Source: Azorinus chamasolen (lineage: Eukaryota > Mollusca > Bivalvia > Cardiida > Solecurtidae). From it: a stretch of 64,000 bases of DNA. Location of the stretch: the NCBI GenBank assembly GCA_963576725.1, contig OY755241.1, positions 29,762,853 through 29,826,852 of the forward strand, written 5' to 3'. This document shows, one piece after another, positions 1 through 10,456 of this stretch. Numbering within the stretch: position 1 is the first letter of the stretch; each line of letters begins with the position of its first letter. Made by a program: the position numbers and the translations under genes. The notes beneath the pieces were generated by a model that was not told the DNA's origin, did not search any database, and was given only the letters and a program-made list of their open reading frames with translations.

Positions 1-517
1 TACTGTATAAGCGAGGTTACTGTATTAGCGGGGTTATTGTATTAGCGGGGTTATTGTATTAGCGGGGTTATTGTATTAGCGAGGTTACTGTATAAGCGAG
101 GATACTGTATAAGCGAGGTTACTGTATTAGCGAGGTTACTGTATTAGCGGGGTTATTGTATTAGCGAGGTTACTGTATAAGCGAGGATACTGTATAAGCG
201 AGGTTACTGTATTAGCGAGGTTACTGTATAAGCGAGGTTACTGTATTAGCGAGGATACTGTATTAGTGAGGTTACTATATTAGCGAGGTTACTGTATTAG
301 CGAGGTTACTGTATTAGCGAGGTCACTATATTAGCGAGGTTACTGTATCAGCGAGGTTACTATATTAGTGAGGTTACTGTGTTGCCGAGGTTACTGTATT
401 AGTGCGGTTACTATATTATCGGGGTTACTGTATTAGTGGGGTTACTGTATTAGTGAGGTAACTGTATTAGTGAGGTTACTATATTAGTGAGGTTACTGTA
501 TTAGCGAGGTTACTGTA
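1..517. repeat. 17-bp tandem satellite, about 30 units
   Basis: Unit TACTGTATTAGCGAGGT repeats head to tail from the window edge to about 517, with A/T, C/T and G/A variants (TATAAGCGAGGA, TTAGTGAGG, TTAGCGGGG). The array is open at the left edge, so its full length is unknown. The unit matches the outer end of the TA-flanked MITEs seen at 7,410-7,432 and 17,505-17,528 (GCATTAGCGGGG... ...CTGTA). It probably arose by amplification of such an element terminus. No coding potential is seen. Confidence 0.9.
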
Positions 518-551
518 TGTCAAACAACGACTGTTTGAGTATTGAAAACCT

Positions 552-801
552 TTAACCCTTTACTCAGTCAATATCCATCTAACAAATAATGACATCATAA
601 ATATTAATTAGATTGATTTTTATAATGGCACATGGACACGGGAACATTTTGCAATAGCAGAAATTGTAGAATCACATCTATATTGTTTCATAAACAAATA
701 GAGCAGACCCTGATCAGACGTCTCCTACAGAAGCCGTCTGATCTGGACCTACTCTGTTTGAAAAAGGCGTAGAAAAACGCACTATTTAAGTAAAGGGTTA
801 A
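552..801. mobile_element. TTAA-flanked hairpin MITE, family A
   Basis: TTAA plus CCCTTTACTCAGT at the left and AGTAAAGGGTTAA at the right form matching inverted termini. The middle holds the family hairpin (AGAGCAGACCCTGATCAGACG ... CGTCTGATCTGGACCTACTCTG). There is no ORF. The TTAA target and CCC-starting ends resemble piggyBac-type insertion, which is an inference. Confidence 0.75.
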
Positions 802-1325
802 AGAGAAAATCACATTTTAAAATTCTACAGAAAAAAATAAATTTTGTTATAATTACACTAAAAAATGCAGTGGTCCAAATCTGAAGAGAAGCGATTGTTG
901 CGTGACTTGATTATGTTTCAGGACATTTGACTGAAATTTCAGTAACTTTCAGTGGCACGCGACGAGACCTTTGAATCTTATTCGTCTCTTTAGTCCATAA
1001 AGTTCAAGTTTATTCAGAAATGTTGATCATTGAAGAACCAACAAAGGAGAAGGTCATATACACAAGATTTTCTATATAAGAACCAACAAAAAGTAAAAAG
1101 TAAAGTACCTAGTTATATTCTACTTTCAGTCCGAATGACCGCTCAGCCGACTGTACATTTACTCCCCTGGTCATTGAGTCATTGGCCTACAATATTGAGC
1201 ACTGCTAACATATGGCGCAATCATGCAGCCGCAGTACCGCCGAGTGACCCTCACAGGTACCCATTTTAACCCCTGGGTTGAGAGGATGTGCGGGTGGTAG
1301 ACACGGAAAAGCGTCTCTGAAATTT
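802..1325. other. AT-rich intergenic stretch, no feature recognised
   Basis: No gene, strong repeat or RNA is recognised. Short AAGAACCAACAAAAAG-like phrases recur at about 1,030, 1,080, 1,485 and 1,820, which suggests an old degenerate repeat interrupted by the SINEs that follow. Confidence 0.5.
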
Positions 1326-1329
1326 CGGG

Positions 1330-1401
1330 GTGGGACCGGGATTTGAACCCCGGACCTCCGGACTGATAGTCAAGCGCGTTACCACTAGACCACCGCCACC
1401 T
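1330..1401 (-). repeat. tRNA-derived SINE fragment (tRNA-like module)
   Basis: On the minus strand the segment begins GGTGGCGGTGGTCTAGTGG, contains A-box and B-box-like sequences (TGGTCTAGTGG; GGGTTCAAATCC) and ends CCGGTCCCACC. The T-arm pairs well (CCGGG/CCCGG). The acceptor stem has mismatches and the anticodon stem is poor, so a functional tRNA is unlikely. A tRNA-derived SINE head is the better call. Confidence 0.6.
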
Positions 1402-1539
1402 AAAAGAGACGGTCATATACACTAGAAGTTCTATGGGGGAATCTACAAAAAAGACGGATCGTATACACAAGAAGTTCTATATCAGAATCAACAAAAAGAG
1501 AAGGTCATATACATTAAAAGTTCAATTCTATACACTTGG

Positions 1540-1802
1540 TCGTGTTTATTAACGTCCGTTTCTGCCAGCTATGGGATAACTGGATGACCAGAGAGAGTGG
1601 AGCGGATAATTATAGAGAAACACGGCGTGATGCCCTACTCTTATTATCGATAGAGTTTCTCTGGTTCTTTTAGATGCCCAGTGTAAAGCACTGATACATC
1701 GGACCTCGGTTTATAAAGTCTTATCCGAAGGACTTGATTCGGCTGGGGATCAAACCCAGAATCCTGGTATTGTAGACAAGCGCATTGACCACACTAGGTA
1801 TT
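1540..1802 (-). repeat. tRNA-derived SINE with body
   Basis: The minus-strand tRNA-like head near 1,737-1,802 has a B-box-like GGTTTGATCCC. A non-tRNA body follows to about 1,545, including the + strand phrases GGACCTCGGTTTATAAAG and TGCCAGCTATGGGATAACTG. This head-plus-body arrangement is typical of molluscan SINEs. The exact ends are not visible. Confidence 0.6.
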
Positions 1803-1859
1803 ACGTCCACCAATTCTACAGAAGAACCAAATAAAAGAGTAGGTCATGTACGCTATAGG

Positions 1860-1960
1860 TGCTTTCTGCATTACTTTTGCCATGCATTAAGCAACCACCT
1901 TTTTTAAGATTCCTGTGTCCAATCAATATAAGGTCGCTTAAGACAGGTTCTACTCTAAAT
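1860..1960. mobile_element. 3' half of a TA-flanked hairpin MITE, family D
   Basis: Contains GCATTAAGCAACCACCT and AAGGTCGCTTAAGACAGGTTCTACT, the right arm and terminus of the family seen whole at 2,303-2,541. The left half is missing. Confidence 0.55.
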
Positions 1961-2012
1961 GTAATTCATACGCAAACAGGGCATATATGAGTCTCCTCTG
2001 TTTTCAATGGCT

Positions 2013-2225
2013 TTAACCCTTTCCTCCATTAATACGCCTTTCTTCGCCTATGTAAAAGTCACCTGTTGAAACCATTGTGATAAATAGAGCATTTGCTCCT
2101 ATAGGAGCAAATGCTCTATTTATCACAATTGTTTCAAACTACAAAATTCTCTAATTAATGCTCCTTTTCGGTGGATTTATTCAAAGAGATTGGATCTAAA
2201 AATAGCCTATGGGGGAAAGCGTTAA
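2013..2225. mobile_element. TTAA-flanked hairpin MITE, family C
   Basis: Starts TTAACCCTTTCCTCC and ends GGGGGAAAGCGTTAA. The centre is a near-perfect palindrome of about 55 bp (GATAAATAGAGCATTTGCTC meets its complement at GCTCCTATAGGAGC). The right inner part, ATGCTCCTTTTCGG...AAAGAG.TTGGATCTAAAAATAGCCTAT, is diagnostic of the family. Confidence 0.85.
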
Positions 2226-2302
2226 CGGGATTCAGGGTAAATGGTGCACAACGAATATTTACTGAAAACTCATACTGGAGTTTTCTGCATTATTTTTCGA
2301 AA

Positions 2303-2541
2303 TACAGTAGAACCTGTCTTAAGCGACTGATTGAGTGACTGACTAACTGAAGCATTAATTGAACGCAGAAATCTTAAGAAGCAGATGGTTGCTTAATCCA
2401 GGGCAAAAGTAATGCAGAAATATCCAATAGGAGCTTTCTGTATTACTTTTGACCTGCATTAAGCTACTATCTGTTCTACAGACCCTTTTTACAGACCCAT
2501 TAGATCCTTTTTGACGGTCGCTTAAGACAGGTTCTTTTGTA
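2303..2541. mobile_element. TA-flanked hairpin MITE, family D
   Basis: Left end TACAGTAGAACCTGTCTTAAG and right end CTTAAGACAGGTTCTTTTGTA are inverted copies. The internal arms are TGGTTGCTTAATCCAGGGCA and its partner ending GCATTAAGCTACTATCTG. A TA target and CAGT-type ends fit a Tc1/mariner-pogo-like non-autonomous element. Confidence 0.8.
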
Positions 2542-3214
2542 CACTAAGCAGACACCTGCCTCAAAAACGACGAGAAATACTTCTCCTTTTTGTTTGTTTG
2601 ATGCAGAAGTTTGTACAAGGTTCAACATCCATCAGATTACAGATACTTGAAGTCATTGCCTTGTCTGATATAACATTATCCTTACAATGCTGTTAAAAAT
2701 AATAGTTGCTCACATTCACATCTGTTGTAATGATAGCATTCTTTCAATTCATTCAAGCTTTTGAAAAACTATTATCCGAGTGTCAAATTGATTGGGTCTT
2801 CATGAGATGCCGAGTTGCTCGGCGGTCTATCTGGATCCAAGCTGTTTGCAAATGCTAGTTAGGTCTCGACTAACTGGATAGGGGATAATTGAACACACAG
2901 CCCAATTCCGCTCCGGGACTGTTTTTGTAATTGACAGACGTGCTCTCAAATTTGCGCCCACTGTTTATGTTTGTTAACAAAGCAAACAAAATTAATTTGA
3001 CCAAATTGATTCTCTTTCTCCGAACCATCAATAAACATGTTGTAAGTAGTGTTAGTTTTCGTAAAGTAGGAAACAATAGTCTAGGATCAATTCGACAGAA
3101 AATGTTGACGATTTACGCGAAAACCGTAATTTCGTTCGTACCTTAAAACTAAGTTTTATGCTTTTTATTATTTCAATTTTACATACAGTACAATTACACA
3201 TTGCAAAAAACAGC
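2542..3214. other. Intergenic; one degenerate family-B MITE remnant
   Basis: Around 2,775-2,860 there is a decayed family-B hairpin (GAGATGCCGAGTTGCTCGGC and GGATCCAAGCTGTTTGCAAA). The rest is AT-rich DNA with no recognised gene. The short ORFs near 2,870-3,146 overlap on both strands and have no family signature. Confidence 0.45.
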
Positions 3215-3836
3215 TAAATCTTTCCTCCATAAATAAGCTTTTTAATGATTTTGCAAACTCCTGTATAGGAGCCGTCTGATCAGGGTCTGCTCTTTTTGCT
3301 TATGAAATAATACAATGAACCCTCGTTACAACGGATGTGTTTGTTTCCAGACATGTTGCTGGTATAACGAGGTTGACCATTATAACGAGTTTAAATATGC
3401 CAGGAACCATATGGCCAATTTTAAACTAGTACCAACAGGTGAACGCTTAATGCAAAACACAACAAGTGTAAAAAGCTCCCAAATGGAGCGTTTTGCACTT
3501 GTTGTGTTCTGCGTTAAGCGATCACCTGTCTTATTGGCATTGCACCTATTTATTCAGTGGTTGTTTCAAAGACTTAACGGTAATTTTGTGTCAATGCATA
3601 CTGCCGGTATAACGACGGTGCCATTGTAACGAATGCCGGTATAACGAGGGTGCCATTGTAACGAATACCGGTATAATGAGGGTTCACTGTATACATATCA
3701 CGCTACAGTTTTTGTCATGACAAACAATCCCCCTGTTCATATGTGATTACACAAATGAATCTAATTACTGTTAGTGTAATTACTATAATATCCATTACGT
3801 CGTTGTATCTCATGAATAGTCATTGAGTAAAGCGTT
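3215..3836. mobile_element. Family A MITE split by a nested TA-flanked MITE
   Basis: The left half (CTTTCCTCCATAAATAAGC, then CCGTCTGATCAGGGTCTGCTC) stops near 3,304. The right half resumes at about 3,696 and ends AGTAAAGCGTTAA. The interruption, 3,305-3,695, has inverted ends (ACAATGAACCCTCGTTACAA and TATAATGAGGGTTCACTGTAT). Its own hairpin arms are GGTGAACGCTTAATGCAAAA and the complement ending CGTTAAGCGATCACC. An ORF reading across it is only the inserted element. Confidence 0.75.
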
Positions 3837-4070
3837 AACCCTTTCCTTCATATAAACGTGTTTTCACGCATTTGCAAACAGAGCAGACCCAGATCAGACG
3901 GCTCCTGGATCTGCCTTTTTTGCTGTTGGAATTTGATAGATCTGTTTATTTACTTTCTAAAATGGCTTCAAAATGTTCCTTCTCCGTATTTCACTATAAC
4001 TATTTTGTCCATGAATATTCAGTAAGTACTGAAATTTGGAATAAACGTAGAACAGGGAACTGGTTAAACA
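3834..4070. mobile_element. Family A-type MITE, decayed
   Basis: Starts TTAACCCTTTCCTTCATATA and continues with ACGTGTTTTCACGCATTTGC and AGAGCAGACCCAGATCAGAC. Only half of the hairpin survives. It matches the copy at 26,622-26,890 closely on the right side (TTTGATAGATCTGTTT...ACTATAACT.TTTTGTCCATGAATATT). The left TTAA is shared with the preceding element. Confidence 0.65.
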
Positions 4071-4195
4071 CATTTCATTTGAAGTGCAATGTACGCTATA
4101 GTTTGTTTTTGCAAGTCTGACTGATTGATTAAGCAAATGCTTATCACTCTCCTAGAAGTCCTACATGGACACATTATGAGACATTAATCTTTAAC

Positions 4196-4420
4196 CAGTT
4201 GAGTAAAGTATTGTTTGTAGATAAAATGTCGCCAAATCAGGTTTGAAAATGGACTTATCTTGTATTTTATTTTCAAAAACAAACCCTATCAGAGTGTAAC
4301 ACAACATCAAGCACTTTAGACCGTGATGCGATGTCGAATTACTCGGCGTCTCATCTGGATCCAAATTGTTTCAAGAGGTAAGCATGGATCCGCCCACAGC
4401 AGGCTTACAGTTAATTGAAG
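4196..4420. mobile_element. Family B MITE, decayed
   Basis: The hairpin relic GATGTCGAATTACTCGGCG with TCTCATCTGGATCCAAATTG lies near 4,330-4,372, flanked by GTCGCCAAATCAGG. The termini have lost clear symmetry. Confidence 0.45.
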
Positions 4421-4544
4421 CCTCACACGTACAGCGTACGCCGTACGTTCTGTCATTAGAGATATGGAAACTTGTGTAACTTTCAATCAGATGACAGAAT
4501 GTATCGTAAAGCCCCTCGGGAGCAATCAGCCTTTGGCGAAATGT

Positions 4545-5090
4545 ATGCAGAAAGTTCCTGCAAGGAGCTTTCTGCATTACTTCCGCCCAGCATTAAGCAG
4601 TCACCTGCTTTGATAGACATTTATGTTTATTCATAATGGGGTCGCATTAGAGTTTTTTTTACAGTATATGGAAAAACTCTAACCAGAGCTTGATGATGAT
4701 AATAGATATGCGATTTCCTGATTTGGAAACAAAGTTGACCCTGGCTGATAAGGGTCAGCTATGTTTGCCTATGGACTTATATATATACAGTATAGATCTG
4801 ATCCAACAGTTTCTGACATGGCCAATAACTCTCTTGTTCATAAACAATCATAAGATATCAGCTAATGAATATTCATAATGTTATTGTTTCTTATATGCAT
4901 ATTAATCAGGTAACGGATAAAAGTGGTGTGTCTGAAAATGAGTTATTGGTAGCGTTTGGGAAGTTTCGTTAACTATTTCGATATCACATGTTGTCTACAA
5001 ACACATATCATCTTCTACAAATCGCATTTGTTTTATTTGTCTTCTCCTTTTCATTTCAAAATCAATAATAATCACAATTACACACAGGTT
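4545..5090. other. Family D 3' fragment, then plain AT-rich DNA
   Basis: 4,545-4,662 is the right part of a family D MITE (GGAGCTTTCTGCATTACTTC, AGCATTAAGCAGTCACCTGC, GGGGTCGCATTAGAG...TACAGTA). From 4,663 to 5,090 nothing is recognised apart from a family A-like tail near 4,730-4,890. Confidence 0.5.
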
Positions 5091-5094
5091 GGAT

Positions 5095-5845
5095 CCGGAT
5101 GAAACACCAGTGAGTGAGATGCCAGTAAAATACCAGTGAGTCAGATACCAGTGCGTGAGAAACCAGTGCGTGAGATACCAGTGAGAAAGCATTGAAAAAC
5201 CAGCGAGTGAGATATCAGTGAGTGAGATACCAGCGAGTGAGATATTAATGAGTCAGATACCAGTGCGTGAGATACCAGTGAGAAAGCATAAAAAACAAAC
5301 GAGTGAGATATCAGTGAGTGAGATACTAGTGAGAAAGCAGTGAAAAACCAGCGAGTGATATATCAGTGAGTGAGATACCAGTGAGTGAGATAACAGTAAG
5401 TGAGATACCAGTGAGAAACCAGTGAGTGAGATACCAGTGAGAAAGCAATGAAAAACCAGCGAGTGATATATCAGTGAGTGAGATACCAGTAAGTGAGATA
5501 ACAGTAAGTGCGATACCAGTGAGAAAGCAGTGAGAGAGATACCAGTGAGAAAGCAGTGAGATACCAATGAGTGATATACCAGTGACATATCAGTGAGTGA
5601 AATAGCAGTGAATAAGATGACCAGTGAAATACCAGTGAGTGATATACCAGTGAATACTAGTGATATGCACTGAGAAACCAGCGTGACACCAGTGAGATAT
5701 AGGTCAGAAACTAGTGAGATGTCAGGAAGAAGCCAGAGAGATACTAGTGAGATATCAGGTAGAAAATAGTGAGATAGCAGTGAGAACAGTGACATACCTG
5801 TGAGATAACTGTGGGATACCAGGGGGATACCAGTGAGATATATGG
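5095..5845. repeat. Short-period satellite (GTGAGTGAGATACCA type)
   Basis: Irregular tandem units of about 10-20 bp are built from GTGAGATACCA and GTGAGTGAGATACCA, with insertions such as GAAAGCA and GAAAAACCAGC. The long minus-strand reading frame through it (repeated SLTGISLV) is a product of the repeat and not a gene. Confidence 0.9.
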
Positions 5846-5866
5846 ATATCCATTATAGAAATACAT

Positions 5867-6062
5867 ACAGTAGAATCTCCGTAGTCTCAACACTCCCATA
5901 AGACTCAATATCTGACAGCAATATGGCGGTTTAGAACAGGATGAAAGTCATGCAGAACGTTCTCCTGGGAGCATTCTGCATGGCTTTTATCCTTGCACTA
6001 AGCAGCTGCCCGCCTAAAACTGTTCACTACTTATTTACTAAAGTTAGGATTATCGGTATTTT
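5867..6062. mobile_element. Decayed TA-flanked hairpin MITE
   Basis: ACAGTAGAATCTCCGTAGTC at the left, then arms GAAAGTCATGCAGAACGTTC and GCATTCTGCATGGC with CACTAAGCAGCTGCCCGCC. The right terminus is degraded. Confidence 0.5.
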
Positions 6063-6322
6063 ATTGTATAAATTTAAAGATAATAGTTCAAGGAAATATA
6101 TGTATACATATTTAAAGTAAGTATGTGTAGAAATAGTTCAAAGAAATATATGTAGACTTTTTTAAGTAAGTATAAGTAGAAATAGTCCAAGGAAATGTAT
6201 GTAGACATAATTATGTGAAGTAGGTATATGTAGAAATAATTCAAAGACATTCAAATAATTCTAAGAAATATAAGTAGACATAATTTCAGTAAGTATGTGT
6301 AAAAATAGTCAAAGGAAGTATC
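6062..6322. repeat. Degenerate tandem repeat, about 50-60 bp period
   Basis: Phrases AAGTAAGTATATGTAGAAAT and TTCAAAGAAATATATGTAGA recur four to five times with drift. Confidence 0.65.
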
Positions 6323-6324
6323 GA

Positions 6325-6531
6325 TACAGTAAAACCTCTCTAAAACGGCCACTATTGTGTTAATTAGTTGGTATTTAGGGTTCGGTGACTGCTTAAAGCA
6401 AGGTGAATGTAAAACAGAACGCTCATATAGGAGCGTTCTGTTTTACTTTCATCTTGCTTTAAGCAACCACCTGCCTTTAACACAACATACTTGATGTAAT
6501 TTAGTGGCCGTTATAGAGAGGTTTTATTGTA
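6325..6531. mobile_element. TA-flanked hairpin MITE, family F
   Basis: Ends TACAGTAAAACCTCTCTAAA and AGAGAGGTTTTATTGTA are inverted repeats. The centre is the hairpin GTAAAACAGAACGCTCATAT/AGGAGCGTTCTGTTTTAC with outer arms reading TGACTGCTTAAAGCAAGG and CTTGCTTTAAGCAACCACC. The same family occurs whole at 63,196-63,391 and as a half at 10,985-11,098. Confidence 0.85.
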
Positions 6532-6561
6532 TAGCAAAAAATCAATATCTGTCATCTTGTC

Positions 6562-6790
6562 TTAACCCTTTACTGTGTAGTAACGTCTTTTAACGCTTTA
6601 CGAGCAGAGTAGACCTAGATCAGAAAGTTCCTATAGGAGCCGTTTGGTCAGGGTCTGCTCTGTTTGCTTATGAGTAACATATATCTGGTTTTACAGTTTC
6701 TGTCTTTGCCAAAATGGCCAGTGTTCATGTGCCATTATAAAAGATAATGTAATTAATATTCATGATGTCATTACCATGGTGATTTTACCA
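6562..6790. mobile_element. Family A MITE
   Basis: Starts TTAACCCTTTACTGTGTAGT. The hairpin is AGAGTAGACCTAGATCAG / TTTGGTCAGGGTCTGCTCTG, and the right side is ACAGTTTCTGTCTTTGCCAA...ATTAATATTCATGATGTCAT as in other family A copies. The right terminus is unclear. Confidence 0.7.
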
Positions 6791-6855
6791 TTAACTTCAT
6801 AAAGACACATTTTTACGCCTTTGAAAACAGAGTAGGCCCACATCCAATCTAAGCA

Positions 6856-7222
6856 AGGCTTTTTTCGGCCAATTTTATAGCCGTTATTGGGCTATATTCC
6901 CAATGGCAAAAGTATGGTTTTTCCCAAATTTTGGAGAAAAATTCCCAATTTCAAGTCAGATAAAAAAAATCTAAGAAAAAAAAAACCACTAACACTAAAA
7001 AATCTCAATTTATTCAGTACAATTGTTCTTGGGGACAAATTGTACATACTTTTTTATCATTCAGAATGTCTGGATTTATTCATTCATTATTACTTTAAGT
7101 TATTGATCAATGTCAGTAAAGCACTTAATTATCAAAAATTCCCAATTTTTACAATTTTCTCGATAAAATTCCCAATTCCAGGGACATGGGCTATTGTCCC
7201 AATATAGTGAAAAAAGCCCTGT
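6856..7222. mobile_element. hAT-like MITE (CAGGGCTTTTTTC ends)
   Basis: Left end CAAGGCTTTTTTCGGCCAAT and the reverse complement of the right end, CAGGGCTTTTTTCACTATAT, form an inverted terminal repeat. Next to both ends are ATAGCCC/GGGCTAT and CCCAATTCC-type subterminal motifs. The end sequence looks like hAT elements. I could not confirm an 8-bp target duplication. Confidence 0.6.
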
Positions 7223-7432
7223 ATACATTAGAACCCCTCTAATGCGACCAGTTAATGAATAAACATGGGTGTCTTTATAAGCAGGTGGTTGCTTAATGCA
7301 GGACAAAAGTAATGCAGAAAGCTCCTAGAGGAGCTTTCTGCATTACTTTTGTCCTGCATTAAGCTACCACCTGCATCTAGCACCCATAATTATACATCTT
7401 TTAGGTGGTCGCATTAGCGGGGTTTTGCTGTA
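7221..7432. mobile_element. Family D hairpin MITE
   Basis: Left AGAACCCCTCTAATGCGACC and right GGTCGCATTAGCGGGGTTTT, then GCTGTA. The hairpin arms are nearly perfect: CAGGTGGTTGCTTAATGCAG to GCAGAAAGCTCC, and AGAGGAGCTTTCTGC to GCATTAAGCTACCACCTG. The right end carries the TTAGCGGGGTT..CTGTA word found in the window-start satellite. Confidence 0.85.
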
Positions 7433-7600
7433 ATAGGAGCCGTCTGATAAGGGTCTGCTCTCTTTGCTTATGATATAATATAGATATGATTATATAGGTT
7501 CTGCCATGGACAAATATCCCTGTGTCCATGTGTTATTGTAACAATTAATCTAAGTAATATTCATAAAGTCATTATTTCTTACATGAATAGTCATGGCATA

Positions 7601-8318
7601 GAGAGTCAAAGAACACACAATATGGTTTATGCTTTAGACATGAAACAGGCCACAACAGTTGCGCAGTTCAAGCTGTTATAATACTATTGTTGTCTGTTAC
7701 AAGCCTTTGTAATTTTCATCAATACATCGCACTCTGAAAGCAAAACACTATGGGGCATTCCTAAACTCTTTCTCTGCCAATCACATGTTTGCTCCCAGTG
7801 GATTCTTCCATGCGTATATATTGGATTAGTCCATTTTTTTTATCTAAGGGGTGCATGGTCAAAATTTTCGATTTCGTTTTGTTTTATATTGAAATTTCTA
7901 TCAGCAAACAGTGTAGACTCTGATCAGACGCCGCATTATGTGGCGTCTGATCAGAGTCTTACACTGTTTGCCTAAGTCCCATATATGAAAATTCAAAAGT
8001 CAAATATCGAAGCAGAAGACAAATATTTCAGACGATAAGACCTCTGTAACATCGTCTGCTTCTAAACGGCTTCAAAAGAGTCGTTTTCTCTTATCTTTAT
8101 TTGTTAACACTTTTAGCGCTAAATAATTTTCTTCTTCAAACAATATCGTCTGCTTAAGATTCAAAGTAGACTTTCCTTCAATTTCTTCACTAAAACGTAA
8201 ATGGCGTGTCAAAAAGTTTGGATCCTGATGGGTCTAAATTGTTTGTAAAGTAATCACATATTCGCCCATTTCAGCAAGCCTGTGAGTCGCTTTCCGGCGT
8301 CTTGGGCGGTTAAAGAGT
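7601..8318. other. Intergenic, with a decayed hairpin and a decayed family B copy
   Basis: 7,905-7,970 holds an inverted repeat (AGTGTAGACTCTGATCAGAC / GTCTGATCAGAGTCTTACAC). 8,190-8,300 resembles family B (CAAAAAGTTTGGATCCTGAT...TCTAAATTGTTTG). No gene is recognised. Confidence 0.5.
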
Positions 8319-8522
8319 TTAACCCTTACAATGCTGAATTTTCAAATGGACTATTGCAAAAGTCAAACAAATGGTGAATATTTAGGGATTTATTTAAGTA
8401 AAGGTGTAGCGTGAGAAACAGTGCAGACCCTGATGAGAGGGGTCCTCAAGGAGCTCTCTCATCTGGGTCTACACTGTTTGCAAAAGACATTAGTGACTCG
8501 TGTTCCGCAGTGTAAGTGTTAA
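8319..8522. mobile_element. TTAA-flanked hairpin MITE, family G variant
   Basis: TTAACCCTTACAATGCTGAA at the left and TTCCGCAGTGTAAGTGTTAA at the right are inverted. The centre is GTGCAGACCCTGATGAGAG / CTCATCTGGGTCTACAC around GGTCCTCAAGGAGC. Confidence 0.7.
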
Positions 8523-8821
8523 GATATATCACCGAGAGTGCATTTCCTGTCTTGTCTGAACCGAAACTGATTTACGTGTATAATGTTATACTAGCTAGCC
8601 CTGAATACTTGATTCTCTATGCAAACATTTGGATCCAGATCATATGGATTTATCTGGTGTTATGTTAAGATCCAATCTGATACAGATACATTTTCTTATC
8701 AAAAGAAAATGACCTTGAGATTTGTGGCAGATATACAATATTGAGCAGACGACAATTACTAAATGTGCGAAAGGTTAAAGTTTGACTCGATACTGAGAGT
8801 GAAATGTCATCTTATCGTAAG

Positions 8822-9017
8822 TATAGGAAAACCACTCTAAGCTAGACGAACATATTGGTATCAATAAATGTCTTAAAGACAGGTGGTAGCTTAATGTAGG
8901 ATAAAAGTCATGCCGAAAGCTCCTTTTCTGTATTTCACCCTGCATTAAGCAACCACCTGCTGTAAAATACCAAAATGTGTCTCTGTTAAAGTTCCGGTTT
9001 AGAGCGGTTTTGCTGTA
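8822..9017. mobile_element. Decayed TA-flanked hairpin MITE
   Basis: Left TAGGAAAACCACTCTAAGCT, right GGTTTAGAGCGGTTTTGCTGTA. The arms are ACAGGTGGTAGCTTAATGTA and CTGCATTAAGCAACCACCTG. Part of the hairpin loop side is deleted (CTCCTTTTCTGTATTTC). Confidence 0.65.
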
Positions 9018-10456
9018 CAGGAAATCCCATCCAAACCGGTTATTTTAGTACAGAAGAATTTAGATCTTTGTACGTAGGTGGCTGCTTCATGTAGGTTGAA
9101 AGCCATTCAGAAAGCTTTCTGCATGAATGCATTAAGTATCTAAGATAAAATTAAAAAATGACTAAAACGGCAATATACGTACTTGTAAATGTCCGGCTTA
9201 AAGGGATACAAGTTGGCTTCCTTTAAAAGGTAGACAAAGAGTGATATACAGCAGTTTCTTATCAAACAGTTGATATATATAGGCGCCGTTTGACAACGGT
9301 CCACTTTGTTATTTTACATAAGAACACTGGCACCAGGTCGTAAATATGTCTATAAAAATCAGGGTCGTTGCAAGCAGTTCTTTGGAAAAAAAATGTATCC
9401 TGTGTATTGGAATTTATCCAGTCACCAGACTTCTCTAGTGACGTAATAAAGGGATGTGGATAAACGTAGGGTTGTTAGGTTACTTCCGGTAGTAGCAGGT
9501 TTATTAGGTTAGTAGGCGTTTCTAAGGCGTAATAATTCTATAACCATGGAGCTATTTTAATGTTCTGTTTAATATGCATATGTTGACGGAATAACAAAAA
9601 TTTCACCATAGAATTATAGAAATAAGAGAAAAGAAAAAAAGAGAAGATTTTCTTTTTGCTATTGGTGGATTCGAACCCAATCTGGGTCATACATATGTGA
9701 ATTAGAAACACAACAGTATTCGGGCTAACCTACTGCGCCACGGCGTCTAAATCGTTTATCATTGCTAATTTATCAGGGGAGACGCGTGTTTTAATAAGAA
9801 TCAAGTCAGGAAGCAATGCTTAATTGATAAGTAGTAGGTGTTAAATTTCAGTCGCATGATAATTTGATTAAGAAGCTCTTAAAATGGTGGGACTTGTCAT
9901 ATACAGTGTACCTAAATAGTCTGTTCAGCTCCATCGATTTATGGGTAGGCCTATCCAAAAATAGAAACTGAGACGACCTTAATTCAAATTTTGTTCAGAG
10001 ACGTCCGAAATAAAATAATCATTGGATTTTGTTCAGAGATCGTCCGGGATAACATAATCATGTCTATTTCAATTAACATATCGACATTTTTTATTCAAAT
10101 GATCTTATTTTTCGAATTCAACCACGTTTTCTATAAATACTTTAATATTGCTTAATATTCAAACCCCTTATTGGTTAGTGATAGTTATGACTGCGTATTT
10201 TTTATATAACCAAAATTCGCGCATGCGTATAGCCACGACGGTTGACAATTATACTATTATTTACCGTCACCATTCAAAACTATTCGAGATAAATTGTAAG
10301 CCATCCCAGAATACACCGTCATCTAATTCCAACACTATGGAGAGGTCTGATGACCGCTCCGATTACTGTCTACGACAGTGACTTTAGTTTCATTTCAGTC
10401 TAATTCTTTCCTTACCATAGAGTGCGTCGGACATTTTAACGATAATAGTTCCAGCT
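9018..10456. other. Intergenic, one SINE head, no gene
   Basis: 9,075-9,200 is another eroded hairpin-MITE piece (TAGGTGGCTGCTTCATGTAG). TTGTTCAGAG-starting phrases repeat at about 9,991 and 10,029. The 77-aa ORF at 10,148 has no recognisable motif. Apart from the tRNA-like module listed separately nothing is supported. Confidence 0.45.
9663..9748 (-). repeat. tRNA-derived SINE head
   Basis: On the minus strand: GACGCCGTGGCGCAGTAGG (A-box-like), then after about 45 bases GGGTTCGAATCCACC (B box). The spacing and an over-long middle argue for a SINE head and not a working tRNA. Confidence 0.6.

Larger units (their letters stand above)
6783..7600. mobile_element. Family A MITE carrying two nested elements
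   Basis: The left part (TTAACTTCATAAAGACACAT...AGAGTAGGCCCACATCCA) is cut at about 6,855. The right part (TAGGAGCCGTCTGATAAGGG...CTTACATGAATAGTCATGG) resumes at about 7,432. Inside lie first a CAGGGCTTTTTTC-ended element (6,856-7,222) and then a family D MITE (7,221-7,432). Confidence 0.7.

Noticed and set aside
1..517. CRISPR-like array
   Set aside because: There are no spacers; units are contiguous 17-mers in a eukaryotic genome.
1330..1401. A functional tRNA gene on the minus strand
   Set aside because: A and B boxes are present but the acceptor and anticodon stems do not pair well, and SINE-like sequence lies nearby.
5253..5795. 180-aa minus-strand reading frame rich in SLTGISLVSH
   Set aside because: It is translated satellite sequence (5,095-5,845). 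Other frames show similar repeats and no start, signal or domain is seen.
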